A stretch of DNA of 64,000 nucleotides, taken from Moringa oleifera. Taxonomy: Eukaryota; Streptophyta; Magnoliopsida; Brassicales; Moringaceae. Of this stretch, positions 38,636 to 51,545 are shown piece by piece. Position numbers and translations under genes: made by a program. The DNA is taken from assembly GCA_021397835.1 (NCBI GenBank), contig JAJFZO010000509.1, positions 1 through 64,000 of the forward strand. Reading direction: 5' to 3'. Every line of letters starts with the position of its first letter. Within the stretch, counting starts at the first letter, position 1. A model generated the notes under the pieces. It was given only the letters and a program-made list of their open reading frames with translations, ran no database searches and was not told the DNA's origin.

Positions 38636-40515
38636 TATTTGTAGTAGACCTAATTATCTATAAGATCCAATTATATGTAAGTCCAATTATAGTTTGAATC
38701 CAATTGTATCTTAAACCCAATTTATTACTAAGTTCACTATTTTATTAGGCTTATGCATGCTAGTTCCAATTAATTATTAGGCGCAATTATGTCTTAAATC
38801 TAATAATTTTTTTGGGTCTAATTATATTTGAGACCAATTATATATTAAGTCTATCTTGTTTTAGGTCCCATAATATATTAGACTTAATAATTTATTAGGA
38901 TCAATTATATATTAAGCCTAATTTTTCATTAGGCCAAATTAAATCTTTGGTTTAACTAATTTTTAAGTACAATTATTTTCAAGCTCAATTAACTGTTAGG
39001 CTCAATTACATCTTAAGTCTAACTATTTATTAGGTTCATTTCATTATCTAACCCATTTTTATATTAAATCCAAATATTTTCATAACCAAATTATATATTA
39101 AGCAAAGATTTTATTAAGCTCAATTAATAATTAGACCCAATGTATTGCTAGAACTAATGAATTATTGGATGCAAATAATTATTAGGCTCAATTACATAGG
39201 ATTGTCAATTATTTTTTGTACTTAATTAATTAATAGGGTTAATTATCTTATGTTAGCTTTAATTCATTCTCAAGCCTAAGTATCTATTGAGTTCATGCGT
39301 AATAGGCCCAATTAATAATTAGACTTATTAAATGTTAAGTCCAACTATATCTTGGGCTAGTACACACTAGGGCCAATTATGTATTGAGCTAATTATGTAT
39401 TAGGCCAAATTATTTCTTAGGCTTATATCTCTACTTAAAATTATTATTTGGCCCATGATATTGTACGCCTAACTATATGCGACCTAATTATATTATATGT
39501 TCAATTTTTTTAGGTCTAATTAAATTTTATGTTTAATTAATTTTAGCTCTAATTATATCTTAGGTGATATTATTTATTAGATTCAATTACACATAATATT
39601 TAGGTTCAATTACACATTAAACTCAATTATTTATTGGACTCATTTTCATCTTAAGCCTAATTTTATATTAAATTTAATTTTTTATTAGACTAAATTAAAT
39701 TTTAATTGCAATTAATTATTTGACATAATAAATAATTTGTTCAATAAAATGTTAAGCTCATTTACATATTAGACCCAATTATTTTTACGGTCCAATTAAT
39801 TCTGCACGATAGACGTAATTATATCTTAACCATCATAATTTATTTATTAAGTCTAATTATCCATTAAATATAATTATTTATAAGGCTTAATCATATCTTT
39901 AAGTCTAATTATATGTTTTAGCCTAATTATGTATTAAGCCAACTTCATTCTTATGTACAAATATACACTAAGCCAAATTATTTACATCAATTAAATATTA
40001 AGCACAATGTTTTATCAAGTCCAATTGAATCTTAGGGCATACTTATTCTTAGTTACAAATGAATCTTAAATATAATCCATTATGAAGTCTAATTAATTGT
40101 TAGTCTTAATTATATCATATGTATAATTATTTATTAGGTCAATTTTGTTGTTTGGCCAAATTTTGTATAAACTTTGATTAGATATTAGACCCATCTAATT
40201 CTTAGGTAGAACAAAATCTTAGCATAATTAGTTATTAGACTCAGCTAATTGTTAGATTTAGCATTTTAATTTAGACTTATTTATTTATTAAGCTAAATTA
40301 TTTATTAAGTTAAATTATATATTAAATCTATTTTTTATTAAAACCAATTGAATCCGAAGCTTAATTAATTATTTAATCCTAACGAATTGTGAGGTCCAAT
40401 GAGTAGTTAGGTTCAATTAAATGTTACACTCAATTAGACATAAGACTCAATTATTTATTAGACTCATTTCATTTTTAAGTCAAATTGTATGTTAAGCCTA
40501 ATTTTTATTAAGCCC
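38636..40515 (+). repeat. TTAGGCCCAATTA array, Y polarity
   Basis: The strand switches near 38,636. The stretch from 38,740 (TTATGCATGCTAG) matches 52,260 onward in order, and 39,290 onward matches 52,820 onward. It gives way to telomere-like sequence at about 40,515. Confidence 0.75.
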
Positions 40516-40519
40516 AATT

Positions 40520-42190
40520 AAATTTAAACCTTGTATCCAAAATACTAAACCCTAATTCTTAACACGAAACCCTAAATCCCAAGCCTTAAACCTAACCCCC
40601 TAAACACTAAACACTAAATACTAAATACTAAATCCTAAACCCTAACCCCTAAACTCTAACTCCTACACCTTAACCCTGAATCATAAACTCTAAACCTTAA
40701 ATCTTAAACCCTAATCCCCAAACTGTAAATCCTAAACAATAAAATCTAAGCCTTAAACTCAAAACTTTATATCCTAAATACTAAACCATAATCTCTAATC
40801 TCTTAACCTAAATCTTTAAACCCTAAATCTTAAACCCCAACCCTAATCCTTAATCCATAACTCCTAATGCCTAACCTTTCAACCCTAACCCATAAAACCT
40901 AAACACAAAAATGTAACCTTGTAAACTCAAAACCAAACACTTTTTATCAAATGCTAAACCCTAAACTCGAACCCTTAACCCATAATCCTTCAACCCTAAA
41001 TCCTAAATGCTAACCTCTAAATCGAAACCCTTAAATCATAACCAGCGAACCCCTACACTTAAATCCCTAAATCTTAAACCCAAAACTCAAAACCTGAATG
41101 CCCAATCCTAACTCTTAAACATGAAATCTTAACCCTTACAGCCTAAACCCTAACCCTTAACTCGTAAACCCTAAACACTAACCCTTCAACCTTAATCATG
41201 AAACTCTAACCCATAAACCCTTATCCCTAAATCCTAAATCCCAACTTTCAGACCCTAAACCCCAAACGTTAAAACCAAAACCATAAACTTTAACCTAAAC
41301 AATAATCCTTAAATTCAAACCTCTAAACCATAAACTATAAACTTTAAACCCTAATCCCTCACAAGTGAATATTTAACCAAAACCCTAAAATCTATAATCC
41401 CAAAATGTTAATCTTAAATGATAAAACTCTAAACCTAAAGAAATTATCCTGAACCACTAAATCTAAAACCTTAACCCTTAACCCCTCAACCCCTAATACT
41501 AGTCCTTAAACCCTAAACCATAACTCCTAAACCCTTAACCCCAAATCTCAATTCTTAGACTCCAAATCCAAAATCCTAACCTTTAATCCCAAAATTCTAA
41601 ACACTAAATCCTAAACCTGAATCCTTTAAACCCAAACCTAACATGTAACTAATGAACCCTAAACCCTGATCCTTAGCCCTTAACTCATAAACCATAAACC
41701 TTAGAAGCTAATCCCTAAATTATATTTACAAAATCCTAAGCCCTAACTCCTATATCCTAATCCCTAAAACCATAAAATTTAACAATAACTACTAATGCTA
41801 AACCCTCAATCCTAACCACTAAACCATAAAACCAAATCTCTAAATCCTAAACATTGAATTTCCCTAACCACTAAACTTTGAATCCTAAACCATAAAGCCT
41901 AAACCCTACACATTTGAGCCCAACCTTAATTACTGACCCCTAAATCTTAAACCTTAAACATTAGACCATTACCACTAACCGTTAACTTCAAATCAATAAA
42001 CTCTAAACCCTCAATTTTAACCACTAACCCTAATCCTAAAAACCTTATCCCTATAACACATACCTACACCCTATAGCCTAATTGCTAAACATTGCACCTT
42101 AATTCCTAAACCCTAATTCTAACCCTTAACCCTTCTACACTAAACTTTAAACTGTAACCTTTAAAACCTTAATCCTAAACTCTAAAATCC
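40520..42190 (-). repeat. Longest telomere-like block, C-rich on top
   Basis: About 1.7 kb of CCCTAAA, CCCTAACCCTTAAA and CCTAAATCC-type repeats. Many short perfect telomere units occur, but most are mutated. No coding. Confidence 0.85.
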
Positions 42191-42600
42191 AATTAGGTTC
42201 TAGGAGTCAGGGTTTAGTGGTTCGAGTTATTATGGAGTTAGGGTCATGGTTCAAAGCTTAAGGGTTATGGTTTATAGGTTAGGTTTAAGATTTAAGGGTT
42301 CAAGTTTTGAGTTTTAGGTGTAAGATTTAGGTTTACGGGATTAGTATTTATAGTTTAGGGGTTACAGTTTAAAGTTTAGGATTCAGAGGTAAGAGTTTAA
42401 GATTAAGAACTTAAGGTTTAAAATTAAAGTTTAAGGGTTGAGTGTTAAGGTTTAGTGTTTGAGATTTAAGGTGAGGTTAGGGTTAAAGAGGTTTGGGCTT
42501 TAGGATTTAAAGTTTAGCATTTAGGATTTAAGGGTTAGGTTCAGAGATTAGGGGTTTAAAGTGTAAAGTTAGGATTTAGGTTTTAGGAGTTAAGGTTTAA
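42191..42600 (+). repeat. Telomere-like block, G-rich on top
   Basis: After about 42,195 the strand flips to TTAGGGTTTAAGG-type repeats, giving the same C-then-G inverted layout as at 1-1,110. It ends in an R-polarity array. Confidence 0.85.
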
Positions 42601-45600
42601 ATTAATTATGAATACTGAGCTTAATACATAATTGATCGTTTTATAGAATGTGCTAATGATATAGGTGTCCAAAAGAATTAGTTAGATAATCAAGCTTAAT
42701 ACATAATTGATCTTTTTATATAATGGACCTAAGAAAAAAATAGCCTTAACAAATAATTTACCTAACATAAAACTAGACCAAATAATTATTTAAGCATAAG
42801 ATATAATTAAAATTAGTGTACATGATCCGCCTAGAAACAAATTCAGCTCAATATATAATTAGGCTAATAAATAATATAGTTTAATATACAGTTAAGCCTA
42901 AGAATGAAATAGATGAAAGAAATAATTATATCAAAATATACATAGGTCTAATAACTAATTAAGCTTAGCAAGCATAAGCCTAATAAATAATTGGGTCAAA
43001 GAACGAATCTAGCTTAAATATAATTAGATCCAAAATAATAATTGGAGTTAATATATATAATTAAATTTTAAAAATTAAGCCTAATAATTAATTGAACTCA
43101 ACAAATAATTAGACTTAAAAACGAAATAGACCTGACAACTAAGTAGATATAAGATGTAATCCAGCGTAAAAAGTAATTTGACCTAATAATTAATTGAGAT
43201 GAATACTTAATTGTGTCTAAGAATTAACTACGCTAAGAAAATTAAGTTTCATGTATAATTGATACTAATAAATAATTAACCTTAATATATAATTAGGGTT
43301 AAGAACTAAATAAGCTTATTATATAATTAGACCTAGAATGTAATTGGGCCAACAATTAAGTGGGCCTTGCATGCAAAGTCCAACAAATTATTGAACTTAT
43401 AATTGAATACAAATTTCAATTACACTTAAAATATAATTAGGTCATTTATATAATTGAGTCTAATAGATATTTTGGTATGATAATAAATGATAGTATCTAA
43501 GAAATAATAAGTTTATCAAATTATCAAACAGAAAAAGGAAATTTAGCCTATTGTATATTAATTGACCTTAAGAATTAATTAGACTATAAAAATAACTAAG
43601 CTTGATATATAATTGAGCCTAAAAATTAGTTAAATCAAATAATTTATTATGCAAAATAATTAACTTGACATAAGAATTAATTGATACTAGTAAAAAATTA
43701 GACCTAATAATTGAGTGTAATGTATAATTGAGTAAAAAAATTAATTAGAACTAACAATTCATTTGGTCAAGTAATTAATTGAGCCTCTAATAAAAAAATT
43801 TTGGGCTTAATAAAAAATTTAGTTTAATATATAATTTATACATATAAAGTAACAAATTATTTATGCATAAAAAAAAGACTTAATACATAATTTGACCTAA
43901 TAAATAATTAGGCTTATAATTTAATTGAATCTAAAAATTAATTGAACTTGACAATTAAATCAATCTAGTACTTAATAGTGCACAAAAAATAGCAGGGCCC
44001 AAAATTTAATTGGATATTATAAAAAATTGAGTTTAATATATAATTTGACCTAAAAAATATTCAAAACAAAAATGAAATTAGGCTATTACTTAATTTAACC
44101 AAATTAATTTGGTTAACCTGCATGAGTTCAAAAAATAATTCGAATATGCAATTGGGCCTAGTAAATATTATAGCCTAACATATAATTAAACCTAAAATTA
44201 ATTAAGTTAAAAAAATTAGACATCTGATATAATTAGATCTCATGAATAATTGGGTCTACAATGTAATAAGGCAAGTATAATTGGACTAGAGATATAATTG
44301 AGCATAATATCTAAAAGATCTAATAATTTACTCAACTTATTATGCATGAACCTTAGAAATTATCAGGCTTAAGAATGTGTTTGGCTTATCGCATATTGAT
44401 TGGACTTAAGAATTAATTAGACATAAAAATAATAATTGGGTCTAATATGTGATTAAGCCTAACAAGTAAGTGGCATATCAATTCACTAGGCCTAGATATT
44501 CATTAGGTCTAATAATTAATTGAGCTTTCCTTAAAAATTTTGGCTTTCATTAATTGGGCTTAAGATTTAATAGTGCCTAAGTTGGACATTAGATCTAATA
44601 AAAATTAGACTTAATGTATCATTGATCCTAATAAATAATTATGCTTAATACATAATGGGATCTAAAAACTAATTGAACTTCACATGTAATTAGATTTAAA
44701 ATGTAATTAAATCTAATAATTAAGTAGATTTGAGATACAATTAAGTCTGTAATTAATCAGATTAAATAAACTATACTAAGATATAATTGAATTTAAATTA
44801 TAATTGGACTTAAGATATAATTGAGGCCTATAAATAATTAAGTCCATTACATAATTAGTTCTAATAATAAATAATAGAATCCAAGATATAATTAAGTCTA
44901 CCATGTATAAAACTTAGAAATAATTCAGCTTATGCGCAAATTTAGTCAAATGTACATTAATTAGATCTAAGAATTAATCATACTTCAAATAACTAGGCTT
45001 ACAATGTAGTTTGGCCTAATAGTTAATTGGATCAAATACTTCACTTTGTCAAAAAATAAATTGCCCAAGATTTAGTTATAACTAAGAATTGATTGGGCTT
45101 AAAATTTAATTGAGTCTAATAAAAAATCAAACCTAATCCATAACCAGGTGTAACAACTAATTAGACCTAACAATTCATTAGATCAAATAATTAATTAAAT
45201 TTAATAAAAAAATATACATAATATATATTCAAGTTTAATAATTAATTGGACTTAATATACAATTGGGCCTAATAAAATTTTGAATCTAAAATATTTTTAA
45301 GCCTAATAATTAATTAGACATAATAAATAATTATAGCTAACAATTGACTTGAATTTACTAATTAATCAGGCGAAAGATTTAATTCTATATAAGAATTAGT
45401 TAGGCCTAACAGAAATTTAAATGTCATATATAATTGGGGCCTAATGAATACGTGGGTTTAAAATATAATTAGATTTAAGATGTAATTGAGTCTAATAATT
45501 AAAAATCTCAATAATTAATTATATCTAACAATTAATTGCTACTAAAAATTATTTAAATCGAAGATTTAATTAATTATACTGATTATTGAATTGAGCTTAA

Positions 45601-46685
45601 TAAAAAAACTAAGTTAATACATAATTAGGCCTAGCCGATAATTGAGCTTTATTTCATAAATGTGTTTAAGAATGAAATAACATTAATAAATATTTACGCT
45701 TAAAATATTATTGGGTGCAATATTTAGGTAGGCTTAAGATAAAATTGGACATGGCGTGTATGAATTGAATATGTTGTGCCAAAAAATAAATTAAGCCTAA
45801 AATATAATTGAAACCAAATTAAAATTAAACTTGAGACATAATTGATCACAATAATTAATTAGACCAGCATTTATTAATTGGAACTGAAATAAAATAATTG
45901 AGTTCAAAAATTTTGTTGAATTTAATATTTAATTGAGAAAATTTATTGAGATTAACAATTCATTGCACCTAACAACTAATTAACTCTAAGATTTGATTGG
46001 GTTTAAGTAAAAATTGTGCTTAGGATATAATTTGATCGAACAATTAGTTGGCCATAATATTTGATAGTGCTTGAGAATTAATTGGACCTATTAGTCAATT
46101 AAGCCAAATTAATGGGGTTAACATGTATGAGTCCAAAAAATAATCCTATGTCTATAATTGGGCTTAACAAATAATATGTCCTAAGATATATAAACTTAAA
46201 ATTTATTGGCCTCAGATTTAATTGAGCCTGAAAATTATATATATGATATGATTACCTCTCATATACAAGTAGGCTAATGATATAGTGGGTCAATTATAAT
46301 AGAATTTGAGATATAATTAGGTTAATGTATAATTAAGGTTAGTGTGTTATCCAAGATATAATTGGACTTAATAATTAATTGGACCTAATATTTAATGGGT
46401 CTAATAATAAATTTGGGTCTATTATGCCTAACTCAGTAAATAATTATGCTTAGCAACCAGTTGGGCCTAATATGTATAAATTAAGCCAATAATTAATTGA
46501 ACACAAAGAAAAATTAAGCCTAATAATTCATTGGGTTTATGAGCTCAAAAATATGATTGGGCTTAATAAATTATTTGATTTAATATAAAACTATGCCAAT
46601 TAAATAATTGGACTTAATATAAAAATGAATCACATAACGAAATGGGTTTAGTAAATAATTAGACCTTAGATTTAATCGAGTTTTG
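42601..46685 (-). repeat. TTAGGCCCAATTA array, R polarity, duplicate of 32.1-36.9 kb
   Basis: It starts near ATGTGCTAATGATATAGGTG, matching 32,150, and ends at AATGAATCACATAACGAAAT, matching about 36,810. It follows the earlier copy in order but is about 0.67 kb shorter, mostly from a gap near 43,860 (33,400-33,940 missing). Confidence 0.75.
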
Positions 46686-47718
46686 AGTGTAGGGTTAAGG
46701 TTTTAGGATCTAGGTTTAATGTGTAAGGTTTTAGGATATTAGGGTTTTAAGGTCTATGATCTAAGGTTTTAGTATTTTAAGGTGTAAAGGTCTGGGGTCT
46801 TAGGTATGATTTTAGACTTTTAGGGTTTAGGTTCTAAGGTGTTAAGTCTTGGCTCTGTAATGTAGGGTCCAAGGTCTATGGTTTAGGTTCCAAGATTTAG
46901 GATCTATGATCTAAGAGCTAGGGTTTATACTTTAAAGTCTAAGATTCGAGATTTAAACTTTAGAATGTAGGGTTTAGGATGTAGAACTAATGTCTAGGAT
47001 TTAGGGTCTAAGGTGTATACTTTATGGGTCAAGGGTCCATGGTTGAAGGTTTCAGGGTCTAAGATTAGGGTTTCAGCATTTAGAGTTTACAGTTTTAGAT
47101 CTAGAGTTTAAGGTTTAGCTTTCAAAGTCTTAGGTCTAAGGCCCAAGGTTTATGGTTCAAGTTCTAAGGTATTAAGGTTTTGTGATTTTAAGGCTTTAGG
47201 GTTTTAGAAACTAGGTCTATGATCTAAGTTTTAGGGTGAATGTTTCAAAATTCTAACTTCTAAGGCTTAGGGTTTAAGTTGAAAGGTGTAGATTAGGTCT
47301 AGGGTTTAGCTTACAAGTTTTAGGGTCTCTGATCCAAGGTTTAGGAATTTAGGCTTTGTTTAGGTTTTAAGGATCTAGGATCTAGGGTTTTAACATTGAG
47401 AAATTGGGGATTAAGGTCCAAGGTTTAGCATTTAATGTTAAGGATCTATGGTCTAAAATCTAGCATCTAACATCTAAGTTCTAAGATCTAAGGTCTATGT
47501 TTTAAGGATTTAAAGTTTTAGGGTGTATAGATTGTTAGGTATCATTGTCTTTGCGTTTATTATCTAAGGTTTAAAAGTTGTAAAATCTAGTATTAGGGTG
47601 TAAGGTTTAGGTTTTATGGTTTTTCTATGGTCTGAAGTCTAGCGTGTTGGTGTAAGGTGTAGTGTCTAAGTTAATGAGTCTTAGATCTAAGGTCTTGGTT
47701 TCACTCTATGGTTCAGGG
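46686..47718 (+). repeat. Telomere-like block, G-rich on top
   Basis: TTTAGGGTCTAAGG and GGTTTAGGATCT-type repeats, more diverged than the block at 40.5-42.2 kb. It runs up to a reverse-strand LTR. Confidence 0.75.
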
Positions 47719-48374
47719 TGATATTGTATTATGATGGAACAGTATTTGGAATGAAAATAATGTAACTTTACTGAAAATTTTGTTTATAAAGTACAGGTAT
47801 AGGTTCGAACAGATTTGAATGAAAAAGGGAGATAAAAGAGTCAGCACTAATAGGGTTGCCAAAGAAATACAAAAAATAACCATCATAAAGACAATAAACA
47901 AGGATACAAAAACCTCAAGACCTACCACTCATAGAGTTACAGATGAGCACCGCTTTAAGAGATAATAAATGTTTTTCACCACTAATGACTCTAAACTAAA
48001 GAGATACAAAGATGAAAGAGAGAAATCAAAGTACTTCTGTACATGCAAGCAAAGTCTAGGCTACCTTTAATGTCTAAAGCATAAAAAAAAAAAAAAAATA
48101 CTAGTGCATGGAACAACCTTCATGCTTTGGGTCTTCAAAAAATGATTAAGTTTTTGCTAATAACTAGCTCATTCAATTTGTTCGTTTGACAAAAATAAAT
48201 GGAGTTAATGGGTCGAAATAGCTCTCTCTTCAAAATTATTATGGTGCATGCCGATTGCCTACCACTAAAGAAGTTTCCATAACTTTCTCTTTTGAAAATC
48301 CTTCAAGGTGCATACCAACTGTCTATCACATAGCATCATGGGCTGAATGTGGTAACATAGGCACCCTTGTGTCA
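47719..48374 (-). mobile_element. Solo LTR of the gypsy family, reverse strand
   Basis: About 656 bp with TG...CA ends (reads TGACACAAGGG at its start on the minus strand, TATCA at its end). No gag or primer-binding site is attached. Flanks show no 5 bp duplication (CAGGG versus ATGAT), so it may have arrived by rearrangement rather than simple insertion. A run of 16 A occurs at about 48,087. The 71-residue frame at 47,713-47,928 is a shadow of the LTR. Confidence 0.8.
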
Positions 48375-48601
48375 ATGATTTAAGGACCCCAGGGTCTATT
48401 CAGAGTCTAAAGCATAAGAGTTTTGTGGTCTAGAGTCTAGAGTTGAACGATCAAGGGTCGCGAGCTTTGTGGTCTAGAGTCTAAGGTTGAACGGCCAACT
48501 GTCTAGAGTTTTAGAACTGGAGTCTAAGTTTTAAGCTATAAGAGTCAAGGGTGTAAAGTTTAAGGTTTAAGGTCGAAAGATTAGGGTTGTAGGGTCCAGG
48601 G
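48375..48601 (+). repeat. Short G-rich telomere-like remnant
   Basis: Diverged GGTCTAGAGTCTAAGG-type repeats with a local duplication of the TTTGTGGTCTAGAGTCTA phrase, between two reverse-strand LTRs. Confidence 0.55.
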
Positions 48602-48866
48602 TGATACCATATTATGATAAAATAATGTTTGAAATGAAAATGATATAACTATGGCAGAGATTTTTTTTAGAAATACGAAGCACATGTTCGAACAGACTTG
48701 AATGAAAATAAAAGATAAAAGGTTCACCACCATGTTTAATACCAAGGAGATAAAAAAACTTACCACCCTAAGGATAAAGAAATCTCATAACTCACCTTTC
48801 AAAGGGTTAACATTTAAAGGCTCCTAACTAAAGAGATACAAAGATAAGAGGGAAACCCAGAGAGTG
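48602..48866 (-). repeat. Partial LTR, reverse strand
   Basis: On the minus strand this is the last ~265 bp of the LTR. It is cut near AGAGTGACACTAAG and joined to a C-rich telomere-like block through GTGTGCTAGATCCTAG. The same junction is seen at about 59,775. Confidence 0.7.
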
Positions 48867-48879
48867 ACACTAAGTGTGC

Positions 48880-49704
48880 TAGATCCTAGCCTACGCCGTA
48901 AACTATAGACCTTAGACCTTAAAACCCTAAAACCAAAAAACATTAAAACCTAAGGTCTTAGATCCAAGATTCTTGATCCTAAAACCCTAGACCTTAGATC
49001 CTAAAACTCGAGACCTTAGACCTAGAACCTAGGCCTTGGATCCTAAAACCTAAAGCTTAAACCTTGGAGCCTAGACTATAGACTCTAAACCATGACCTCA
49101 AAAACCTCAACTCTAAACCCTAGGCCTTAGACCATGACCTAAAACTTTAAATCATAAAATCTTAAAACCCTAGACCCTGAAATCCTAAAGCTAAAAACTC
49201 AAAAAATAAAAACCTATAACCAATGACACAAGAACTTAAACCCTGATTCAGACACAAGACCTTAAAAACCTAAACACTTTACCCTAAACTCTAGAATCCT
49301 GGAACTTAAAAACCTAAACACTTTACCCTAAACTCTAGAATCCTGGAACTTAAAAACCTAAACACTTTACCCTAAACTCTAGAATCCTGGAACTTAAAAA
49401 CCTAAAACCCAAAACATGGACCATAGACCCAAAGACTTTAAACCTAAAACCTCATAAACATAAACCATAAACTCTAGATCCTACACCGTATACCCTAGAC
49501 CTTAGGTTCTAAATCCTTAAAATCATAAAACCATAAAACCCTGCACCCTAGAACCAAAATCCTAGATCATAGACCCAAGACCTTAAAATTCCACAATCCT
49601 AAAGCCCTAAAACTTGGACCCTAGACTCTAATTTTAAAGCCCTATAACCTAGAAGCTAGATACTAATGTGTAAGTAATAGGTCCTATAACCTAATACCTA
49701 AACT
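48880..49704 (-). repeat. Telomere-like block between inverted LTR pieces
   Basis: CCTTAAAACCCTAAAACC-type repeats, with a 44 bp triplication inside (49,262-49,393). Confidence 0.75.
49262..49393 (+). repeat. 44 bp x 3 perfect tandem repeat
   Basis: Three identical units (49,262-49,305, 49,306-49,349, 49,350-49,393), beginning TTAAAAACCTAAACACTTTA. A partial fourth follows. Their identity in an otherwise decayed block points to recent expansion. Confidence 0.9.
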
Positions 49705-50076
49705 CTAGATCCCATGAAGTTGTATATGGTTTCATTCTTTATACTTAGAATGGAGCTTAGACTTTGAATGCATTCACAAAAACTTTTTGAGTTCTGTCTT
49801 TTATCTCTGTATCTCTTTGGTTGGGAACTAATGAGTAGTAAGAAAAATTATGTATTTTTTAGGGTGGTACACATCCCTTTGAGTCATGAGTTGTGAGGTT
49901 TTTGTATCCTTATTTATTGTCCTTAGAGTTGTGAATTTTTGTATCCCTTTGATATTAAATTTAGTGAGCTTTTTATGTCAATTTATTTGAACTTGTTCTC
50001 ATGCTTTTCAAACAAATTTTCTAACAAAGTTATATAATTTTCATTCTAAATATTATTACATCATGACATGGTACTA
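49705..50076 (+). repeat. LTR lacking its first part, with PBS
   Basis: Forward-strand LTR joined to the telomere-like block at the same place as at 24,563. The primer-binding site TTGGTATCAGAG follows at 50,079-50,090. Confidence 0.75.
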
Positions 50077-50103
50077 GTTTGGTATCAGAGCATCAGGTAG
50101 ATC

Positions 50104-51545
50104 ATGGCAAGATGAAATGGAAAAGAAGTTGTTAGTGAAGAAAGTAAACATGGTGATGATGTCCCTTGAGGTTGCAACTTGAAAGATTCATAGTGTGGAT
50201 TAAATGAAAGGGATGTAATTATTGTGGAACTTGAGGGATGTAATAATCAATATGATAATGAAGCCCAAAAGTTTGATTCTGATGATGACCCAACTCTCCT
50301 AAGAGACTTGGGTAGATATCGTGCAAGGTATGGAGAACAAGATGATGACAAAATATGCACTAACCCAAAATTTGACATCTTAGAGTTTGAAGGTAAAACT
50401 TATGTTGATAATTTTTTTTTATTGACTTAATATGATAGATAGAATATTTAAGTTTCATAACTACTAAAACATAAGAAAGTGAAGTTGATTGCACTCAAAC
50501 TTAAAAAAGATTACATCTTTTTGGTGGGAGAATTTGAAAAGACAGAGAACATAAAGGAAATAATAAGATTGTGACATGAGAAAAAATGAAAAAGAGAGTT
50601 GAAAATGAAGGAGAGCTTATAGTGGAAGAGTACACAACAAAATTTAGTACTTTGATGCTAAAGGAGAGCTTGTAGAACCAAAGGAGCAAGCCATTGCTAG
50701 ATACTTTGGGGAGTCTAAATATAAGATTTCTTAAGTGGCTAAACTTCTACATATTGGTCATTAAATGATATGTGCAAGTTGAATTCAAAAACTAAAAAGC
50801 AACAAACATTTGAAAAGGAATCATGGTATGGTTCCAAAGATATGTACTAAGAGAGAGTTAATTCCAAGTCTACTTTCTTGAGTAAGGTGGTGTCAAAAGG
50901 ACAAGAGAATAGTAAAGGATCTTCTTGCACCAAGCAAACATCGAATTTTTCTACACTAGGTGGTAGGAAATGCTTCAAATGTCATGGGTTAGGGCATATT
51001 GCTTCTTGTTGTCTGAATAAAAGGATTTTTACTTTAGTTAAGGATGTTAGTGATGGAGAAGAAGCTAAAGGTAACAATGATCCCAAACATGATGGTAGTG
51101 AGGATGGGATGACCTATGCTGATCATGGTATATTTGTTATAGTGCAACGTAACTTGAAGTCCCAAGTGACAAAGGATAAATGTTGGGTGAGAAAGAACGT
51201 GTTTCACACAAAATGTACTTCTCATGTAAGGTGTGTTTAGTGATCATCGATAGTGGCAGCTTTGAAAACGTAGTATTCATGGAGATGGTGCAAAAGCTTA
51301 AGTTGGATACTATTCAACATCAAAATCCCTACTAATTGTGCTAGTTGCAAAAAGGGAGTGAAACTACGGTAACCAAAAGATGCTTATTTTTATTTTTTAT
51401 TGGAAAAAATTACAAAGATGAAGTATGGTGTGATGTTGCTCCCATGGATGCTTGCCATTTGTTGTAGGGTAGACCTTGGCTGTGGATGCTTACCATTTGT
51501 TGTCAAGTAGGCCTTAGCAATATAATAAGAGGGTGTCATAGGATG
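50104..51545 (+). pseudogene. gag-protease pseudogene with an intact zinc knuckle
   Basis: Gag starts at 50,104. Open pieces are 50,224-50,430 (68 residues, acidic) and 50,878-51,240 (120 residues). The latter holds an intact nucleocapsid zinc knuckle C-FK-C-HGLG-H-IASC-C (C-x2-C-x4-H-x4-C), the only intact one here, and the conserved VRKNVFHTKCTSH segment. Directly after it, in another frame, is the protease block LVIIDSGS (about 51,240). A local duplication of the GGATGCTT(A/G)CCATTTGTTGT phrase sits at about 51,448-51,505. The copy ends in an R array at 51,545. Confidence 0.75.
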
